Part shown: positions 1-5,600 of the stretch, in pieces
How positions within the stretch are numbered: the stretch's first letter is position 1
Layout: every line of letters starts with the position of its first letter
Source of the DNA: Actinomycetes bacterium
GTDB lineage: Bacteria; Actinomycetota; Coriobacteriia; Anaerosomatales; JAJZPX01
Assembly (NCBI GenBank): GCA_021811025.1
Contig: JAJZPX010000128.1
Span: 1 to 6,100, forward strand
DNA length: 6,100 bases
Direction: 5' to 3'
Notes under the pieces: model-generated
The model's input: only the letters and a program-made list of their open reading frames with translations
What the model was told of the DNA's origin: nothing
Databases searched by the model: none
Program-made: the position numbers and the translations under genes

Positions 1-348
1 ACCATCTCCGAGAATACCCTGGACGGCGCGCTTCTCACCGGGTCCGCGCTCGTCGAGGACTCACTGCTCTCCGGTAACCACTTGAGCGGCGTGAAGTTCG
101 TGGGCGGCAACGCCACGGCCCACAACTGCCTCATCACTGACAACTCCCAGGCGGGCGGGCGCTTCGAGGCGGACGGAACGCTGGACGAGTGCCGATTCGT
201 GGCAAACCACGAGGAGGGGGTCAACTCCGTCTATGGCAGCGGCGCAGTTCGCGACTGCGCCTTCATCGACAACGTCCTTGACGCAATCAAGGCAGGTCCG
301 GCATCGACACCGATGATTAGCGGCAACGTCGGCGACGGGAATCACCCG
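1..348 (+). other. Beta-helix coils preceding the first module
   Basis: About five coils of 20-22 residues. Cys codons at 127, 190 and 256 sit at the same rung position, 21 and 22 residues apart, each followed by x-hydrophobic-x-x-Asn. The block ends with D-A-I-K-A-G-P-A-S-T-P and an S-G-N-V-G-D-G-N stretch, which recur before the later modules (D-A-I-K-A-D-P-S-A-T-P at 1360-1392). This is the regular PbH1-type pattern with no enzyme motif visible. Confidence 0.75.
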
Positions 349-2406
349 AACGGCATTCGACTCTTCGGAACGCGCACGCTCTCCGACCCGCTCATGTTGC
401 CCGTTCAGTCCGAGAGTGCGACGAACGGGCTCGACTACGTGGTTGACAACTACACGACGGACCTGGGCACAAACGTGACGTTTGCGTGGGGGACGGTCGC
501 GAAGTTCACGCCTGGCTCCTGTTGGAGTGCGCAAGGGGGCCTGACGGCGCCGAACGTGACTTTCACGTCGCTTCACGACGACGCGCACGGCAACCACATC
601 GACACGGACGGCATCGACGATGCGTCTCCCGCTGCCGGTGACTGGTCGGCTCTTCTCCTGCAAAGCGAAGGCGCGGTGTCAGTCACCGACTCAACGATCC
701 TGTATGGAGGCGGCGGAGGGGCAAGTGTCCGCGTCGATGGCGGTTCTCCCACCCTTGCCGATTCGGTGATCGAGGACGGTGCAGGCATCGGTGTCGAGGT
801 CCTCACCGGATCCCCACACATCAAGGATTGCACAGTCACTCGGAATCCCGGCTACGCAATGAGCTTTGATCCGCGAGCGACCCCCGTCTCCTCGGGCAAC
901 GTCGGCACCGCAAATCATCCGAACGGAATTCGACTGTTCGGTACGCGTTCGAGCACGACAACCCTCGGGCTGCCCGTCCAGTCCCCTTGCACGATGGACG
1001 GGCTGGACTACGTCATCGACAGCTACGTCACGGCCCCCGGCACCCGTGTCACCTTCGGCACCGGGGCCGTGGCCAAGTTCACGCCCGGCTCCTCCTGGTC
1101 GGTCGAGGGCAACCTGACCGCACCTGACGTGACCTTCACCTCGCTTCGCGACGACGCGCACGGCAACCACCTCGACGGGGACGGCATCGACGACGCACCT
1201 CCCGCCGCCGGTGACTGGTCGGTCCTTGCCCTCGCCGGCATGGAAGATGCCTCTGTCACGGGCTCAACGATCATGTACGGTGGCAAGACCGGCGCCGCCA
1301 TCCGCATCGACTCAGGCTCTCCGGCCGTCTCCGACACGTACATCACCCACAACCTGGGCGATGCCATCAAGGCCGATCCGTCCGCCACCCCCGTCTTGAA
1401 CGGAAACGACGGGTCAGACAACGGGGTCAACGGCATCCGGCTATGGGGAACGCGCACGACCGATTCGATGCTGGTGTTGCCCCCCCAAGGTCTTGACTAC
1501 GTCATCGACAACTACACCACCGGTCCCGGCTCGTCTGTCGCGTTCGGCAACTACGCGGTAGCCAAGTTCCCGGTCGGGTCGTCGTGGACAGTGCAGGGAG
1601 ACTTGTCGGCGTCGGACGTTGTCTTCACGTCTCTCAAGGACGACGCTCACGGCAACAACGTCGACACCAACGGCGACGGCTCGGCCAGCTCTCCGCGCGC
1701 TGGTGATTGGAGCCGCCTGTCGCTGACCCCGTCCAGCAACGCCTCGATGAACAGGGACGATGTCCTGTACGCTGGAGCCGGAGGCGTATCGGCTGTTCGC
1801 GTGGACTCTTCCGCCCAGATCATGGGGACGAACATCGAGTCGTGTAACGGACACGGCATCGAAGTCGTCTCGGGCGATCCAACGATCCAAGCCTGCACTC
1901 TCACCGGCAATGCTGGCTATGCGATGACTGTCGATCCGTCCGCAACACCGTCCATGAGCGGCAACGACGGTTCAGGGAACGGCACGAACGGCATCAGGCT
2001 GTTCGGCTGCCGGTCTGTCGGAAGCGGCCTTGTGCTTCCAGCCCAGGGTCTCGACTACGTTTTCGACTCCTACTCGACTGCGGGCGGGACGAGGGTCACG
2101 TTCGGCTCTGGCGCAGTCGCCAAGTTCGTTCCCGGGACCTCTTGGACGGTCGGAGGTGCGCTCACCGCGCCGCAGACCACTTTCACTTCACTTTCTGATG
2201 ACGCGCACGGGGCGGCACAGGGCAGAGGCGATCCGAGTCCCGGCAACTGGGGAGCCCTGATCCTGACGTCCTCCAGCGCCGTCGCGCTCACCGATTCGAC
2301 AGTCCTCTACGGAGGAGCGGGACAGCCTGGTGAGATCAACGTCGGAGGAGGATCGCCGAGCATCTCGCGCACATCAGTGGGCGAGAGCGCGAGCCGTGGC
2401 GTCTAG
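1..2406 (+). CDS. Right-handed parallel beta-helix repeat protein, 5'-partial, ends at in-frame TAG
   Basis: Seen: 801 sense codons from the window edge to TAG. The first in-frame start codon is a TTG at 82, which has no Shine-Dalgarno-like sequence before it and lies inside ongoing coils, so the true start is upstream. Residues 1-116 form about five coils with stacked rungs such as H-N-C-L-I-T-D-N, D-E-C-R-F-V-A-N and R-D-C-A-F-I-D-N at 21-22 residue spacing. Four copies of a large module follow (bases 349-711, 922-1284, 1429-1776, 1987-2316), separated by one to three coils. Each module carries G-L-D-Y-V, V-A-K-F and an F-T-S-L...D-D-A-H-G acidic loop ending in G-D-W or G-N-W. Known: such coils build elongated stalks, or carbohydrate-binding or lyase folds. 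I see no catalytic motif, so a structural/adhesin role is the safer inference. The end at 2406 cuts the helix mid-coil with no capping motif, so this is probably not a natural C-terminus. Confidence 0.85.
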   Translation, partial: TISENTLDGALLTGSALVEDSLLSGNHLSGVKFVGGNATAHNCLITDNSQAGGRFEADGTLDECRFVANHEEGVNSVYGSGAVRDCAFIDNVLDAIKAGPASTPMISGNVGDGNHPNGIRLFGTRTLSDPLMLPVQSESATNGLDYVVDNYTTDLGTNVTFAWGTVAKFTPGSCWSAQGGLTAPNVTFTSLHDDAHGNHIDTDGIDDASPAAGDWSALLLQSEGAVSVTDSTILYGGGGGASVRVDGGSPTLADSVIEDGAGIGVEVLTGSPHIKDCTVTRNPGYAMSFDPRATPVSSGNVGTANHPNGIRLFGTRSSTTTLGLPVQSPCTMDGLDYVIDSYVTAPGTRVTFGTGAVAKFTPGSSWSVEGNLTAPDVTFTSLRDDAHGNHLDGDGIDDAPPAAGDWSVLALAGMEDASVTGSTIMYGGKTGAAIRIDSGSPAVSDTYITHNLGDAIKADPSATPVLNGNDGSDNGVNGIRLWGTRTTDSMLVLPPQGLDYVIDNYTTGPGSSVAFGNYAVAKFPVGSSWTVQGDLSASDVVFTSLKDDAHGNNVDTNGDGSASSPRAGDWSRLSLTPSSNASMNRDDVLYAGAGGVSAVRVDSSAQIMGTNIESCNGHGIEVVSGDPTIQACTLTGNAGYAMTVDPSATPSMSGNDGSGNGTNGIRLFGCRSVGSGLVLPAQGLDYVFDSYSTAGGTRVTFGSGAVAKFVPGTSWTVGGALTAPQTTFTSLSDDAHGAAQGRGDPSPGNWGALILTSSSAVALTDSTVLYGGAGQPGEINVGGGSPSISRTSVGESASRGV
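349..711 (+). repeat. Module A of the six-copy beta-helix insertion repeat
   Basis: Protein-level repeat of 121 residues. Order: N-G-I-R-L-F-G-T-R head, L-P-V-Q, G-L-D-Y-V-V-D-N-Y, V-A-K-F-T-P-G-S, L-T-A-P, F-T-S-L, D-D-A-H-G-N, D-T-D-G-I-D-D, P-A-A-G-D-W (GDW at 637-645), then S-T-I-L-Y-G-G. It aligns with module B at a constant offset of 573 bases and no gaps. The acidic D-x-D-G loop resembles calcium-binding loops (inference). Confidence 0.9.
922..1284 (+). repeat. Module B of the six-copy beta-helix insertion repeat
   Basis: This is the closest relative of module A. Bases 562-648 and 1135-1221 differ at 9 of 87 positions, and 25 of 29 residues are the same. In the head, all four differences in the first 27 bases are synonymous third-position changes, which indicates an old duplication kept by purifying selection. 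The acidic loop reads D-G-D-G-I-D-D and ends in G-D-W (1210-1218). Confidence 0.9.
1429..1776 (+). repeat. Module C of the six-copy beta-helix insertion repeat
   Basis: The head is N-G-I-R-L-W-G-T-R. It lacks the five or so residues between L-P-x-Q and G-L-D-Y that A and B carry. It keeps V-I-D-N-Y, V-A-K-F, F-T-S-L-K-D-D-A-H-G-N and the acidic loop D-T-N-G-D-G (1663-1680), the cleanest D-x-N-G-D-G form in the set, followed by G-D-W at 1702-1710. It starts 507 bases after module B instead of 573. Confidence 0.9.
1987..2316 (+). repeat. Module D of the six-copy beta-helix insertion repeat, acidic loop lost
   Basis: The head N-G-I-R-L-F-G-C-R, G-L-D-Y-V-F-D-S-Y, V-A-K-F and D-D-A-H-G are all kept. 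The D-x-D-G loop is replaced by A-A-Q-G-R-G-D-P-S, and GDW becomes G-N-W (2242-2250). It is the last module of the A-D type and lies about 90 bases before the in-frame TAG. Confidence 0.88.
2404..2406 (+). other. In-frame TAG interrupting a beta-helix coil; ancestral codon probably GAG (Glu)
   Basis: Seen: the coil reads G-V-stop-S-G-Q-G-S-P-T-I. Equal-length coils elsewhere in the same protein read G-V-E-V-L-T-G-S-P-H-I (790-822) and G-I-E-V-V-S-G-D-P-T-I (1855-1887), putting Glu at the stop position. A further coil just downstream reads G-V-E-I (2464-2475). GAG to TAG is one G-to-T change. Flanking residues continue the fold on both sides with no indel. Alternatives reachable by one change include AAG and CAG, and Lys or Gln also appears at this rung position in other coils (G-V-K-F at 91-102, G-I-Q-L at 3154-3165). 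Confidence 0.85.
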
Positions 2407-2658
2407 TCCGGGCAAGGGAGCCCCACCATCTTGAGCTGCTCGATCCATGACAATGCCTTGAGCGGCGTCGAGATCGGGTCCGGGTCCATCGATTCTTGCG
2501 ACATCTACGACAATCACGGGGATGGCGTCGTCCTCACGGGCGGTGGAGAAGTCTTCCAGCACAACACCATCGATCGCAACACTGGGTGGGCGGCGCGCGT
2601 CCAGAACGACGCCACGCCTCAGATGAGCGACAACGCCGGTCATGGCAACGGCTCGAAC
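2407..2658 (+). other. Beta-helix coils downstream of the TAG
   Basis: Four coils follow directly in the same frame. Cys codons at 2437 and 2497 (20 residues apart) occupy the usual rung position (L-S-C-S-I-H-D-N and D-S-C-D-I-Y-D-N). The block ends with G-W-A-A-R-V-Q-N-D-A and M-S-D-N-A-G-H-G-N-G, which lead into module E and recur almost unchanged before module F (3268-3345). Confidence 0.8.
2414..2433 (+). promoter_or_regulatory. Possible Shine-Dalgarno-like AAGGGAG with TTG start at 2431
   Basis: Seen: AAGGGAG at 2414-2420, a 10-base spacer, then TTG at 2431, starting eight bases after the TAG. It would permit re-initiation or lead software to call a gene here. The same bases encode ordinary coil residues (Q-G-S-P-T-I) with counterparts elsewhere in the protein, so the match may be chance. 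The spacer is on the long side and TTG is a weak start. Confidence 0.25.
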
Positions 2659-5600
2659 ACGATCACCTTCACGGGCACACGCTGGACATCCATGCCGCTC
2701 AGCCTGGTGCCGCAACCTCTCGTCTACGGCATCGACAACTACGCGATCATGTACTGGGCGAGGGTGACGGCGGCGCCGAACACCGTGGTGAAGTTCGTCG
2801 ATTCGGGCGGGCTCGTGACTTATGGCGATCTCGCGGCCGATCACGCCGTCTTCACGTCCGTACATGACGACACCGTGAGCGGCGATACGGACAGCGGTGA
2901 ACGCGGTCCGTCTGCCGGCGATTGGGTCGGAATTCAGCAGCTCGGCGGGACCCTGCAATTCAACAACTGCGACGTCCGCTACGGCGGTGGAACCCCGAAC
3001 CCGGACTTCGCGACGGTCGACGTCGAGGGCGGTCTCGCCACCCTGAACGAAACCATCGTCAGCCACGGGAGTTCGGGCGGAGTGCGCGGAGCGGCTGGCG
3101 CCTCGGTCGCCGTCAACAACTCCTCCATCGTCGACAACGCCTATGACGGAATCCAGCTGGGTTCGGGCAGCTCCCTGCAGGGCTCAGTGATCGAGCGCAA
3201 TCGGGACGGTGTGGTCGTAGCGGACGGGGCGCCCAGCATCTCGGCCAATACGATCTCCGGGAACAGGGGATGGGCGGCACGAATCGAGAATGATGCCGCT
3301 CCGCCCAACATGCTTGGGAACGCGGGCACCGGAAACGGCCTCGACGCAATCGTGCTGGACGGGCAACGGTCGACCTCCGAGCCTCTCGTGCTGCAACCTC
3401 AGCCGCTTCCCTACGGGATTGGCGACTACGCCATCGGCCACGGAGCCTCGCTCACCTTCTCGGAGGGATGCATCGTCAAGTTCACAGGACACTCCTCCTC
3501 AGACTATGCGTCGAGGATCCTGCGCGTGTACGGCAGTCTCCAGGCGGACAAGACGCTCTTCACGTCCAGCAAGGCGAGTCCTTCGCGTGGCGACTGGAAC
3601 ACGATCTTGATCGAGGGTGGAAACGCGAGCTTCACGGACTGCGCCATCCGGTACGGCGGTCGCGCATCAGCCGTAGCAGAGCAGCCGGGAGCCGCCCCAC
3701 TCGCCGGGGGTTCGCTTTCGTTGAACGCGTGTGCAGTGAACAACAGCTACAGCGCGGGAGTCGCAGCAGCCTGGGGAACGACGCTCTCGATATCCAACTC
3801 GAGCCTCGACCACAACAATCTTGCCGGCAGCACTCTCGTAGACGGCGCCATCTTCAACTCGAACCTCTCGAACAACCAAGACGGGATCCGAGTCTCAGGC
3901 GCAGCGACTGTTGAATCATGCGACGTCAATAACAACGCGCGCTGGGGAGCGTGGTCGGGATCGGGGTCGACCGCACAGATGCTGAACTGCTCGTTCAGCG
4001 GAAACGACTGGCGCGCGATCGAGAATCAGGGCGGCGCTCCGTCGGTCGTAGGCAGCAACTTCTGGGGCACCGGCCCCAAGATCGAATCCACGCCGATGAT
4101 GCAGGCTACCTCCAACTACTGGTATCCGGATGGCCCGAGTGCTGAAGACACCGCCGCCGCGTACACCGATCCGATCCTCTTCAGCCCTAATGCATCAGCC
4201 GGAACACTCGGGACTGTGGGCCCGGTCGACTACGGGACCGGCGCGACGGGTGGAGGCGGCTCGGGCGGCGACGGCTCTTCGTGGTGGGACACGTTCTGGA
4301 CCGACGTAGTGCCCCTGGCGGCTTGGGGCCCGCTTCTCGGAGGTCTAGTCAAGTCCTTCCTCGACTTCGAGCCCGTCAACATGTCCACCGGCAACTTCTA
4401 CACGTACGCTACTGACATAGGTCTTCCCGGCACAGGTCCGGCCCTCGTCTTCTCGCGCACCTACAACAGTCAAGATCCGGATAGCGGCCCGCTGGGCTTC
4501 GGGTGGACTCACGGCTACACGACCCGGCTTGGCTTCGTGCGCGACAGCGACAACATCGTCCTCGTCTATCCCGATGGGCAGCGGCAGACGTTCACCTGGA
4601 ACGGTTCTGCCTACGTCTCGCCGAAGTCGATACGGGACGTGCTCTCGAAGCACGCCGACGGCTCATTCACGTTGAGCTCGCCGGATCAGTCGCACGTCAA
4701 CTTCGACTCCAGCGGTCGCATGACCGGACAGTACGATCGCTTTGGCAACTCGCTCACGTTCGCCTACGACGGTCCGGCCAGCATGTCGAGTGGCGATCCG
4801 TCGTTCGCGCAGTCGAAGCTGCTCTCCGTCACCGGATCCGGTGCACGCTCTCTCAGCTTCACCTACGACTCGAGTAAGCGCATCACGAAGGTGACGGACA
4901 GTGCCGGCCGGCAAGTCAGCTACACGTACGACACCCTCACCAGCGATCTCACCTCCGTGACGGATGTCGACGGGGACGTCTCGCGCTACGCGTACGACGC
5001 GCACCATCGGGTGACAGCAGCGTATTCCCCCGGCCACGCGGACAGGCCCTATGTCACGAACACCTACCGTCAAGGGCAGGTCGTGTCTCAGCACGATGGC
5101 TACGGCAGCATCGTGACGATGAGCTACGATTCGACACTCGGCGTGACCGCTGCCACGACTCGACGAGGATTCTCGAAGGAGTACCACTGGGACAGCGAGT
5201 ACCGATCGACATCAGTGTCAGACGAAGCGGGCGGCACCAGCAGTCGAACGTACAACGCGGCAGGCTACGTCGATTCGGTCACCGACGGCAACGGGCACTC
5301 CGCGCACCTCGGCTACGACGGAAACGGCAATGTCACGAGTATCACGGACGCCGAGAACCACACGGCCACTGCCGGCTACGGGACGAACAACAACCTCCTC
5401 TGGGCGCAAGACGCTGACGGGATTCGAACGAGCTACGGGTACGACGCCAGCGGGAAGTCACTCACCTCCGTGTCCAACGTCGCAGGCACCGTCACGTTCG
5501 ACCACTACCCCAACGGGCAGCTCTCGGCGACGCACCTCGGTAGCGCGACTGTCTCATACAGCTACGATGCATCAGGCAACCTGAGCGGAGTGACCGACCA

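Noticed and set aside
82..84. TTG at 82 as the true start of the first gene
   Set aside because: Frame 1 is open to base 1 and already encodes beta-helix coils there. No Shine-Dalgarno-like sequence or signal peptide is associated with 82.
2224..2232. R-G-D as an integrin-binding motif
   Set aside because: A three-residue match in a Gly/Arg/Asp-containing loop is common by chance, and nothing else points to an animal host.
2404..2406. Genome-wide recoding of TAG as a sense codon
   Set aside because: Only one TAG occurs in about 2033 in-frame codons, while CAG, GAG and AAG are all used normally. General recoding would be expected to leave more. It remains testable from the whole genome.
2407..2660. 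Intergenic region, terminator or promoter after the TAG
   Set aside because: The sequence is plain in-frame coil coding. I see no hairpin with a T-run and no convincing -35/-10 pair.
349..3660. CRISPR array or recent DNA-level satellite
   Set aside because: Repeats are protein-coding, 315-363 bases long, unevenly spaced and diverged largely at synonymous sites. They are not short identical direct repeats.
2496..4145. Plus-strand frames 2 and 3 open at 2496-2867, 2922-3146, 3290-3610, 3468-3914 and 3951-4145
   Set aside because: These are Arg/Ser/Pro-rich shadows of frame 1, which itself carries a coherent beta-helix throughout these spans. They do not show a frameshift, since frame 1 stays open.
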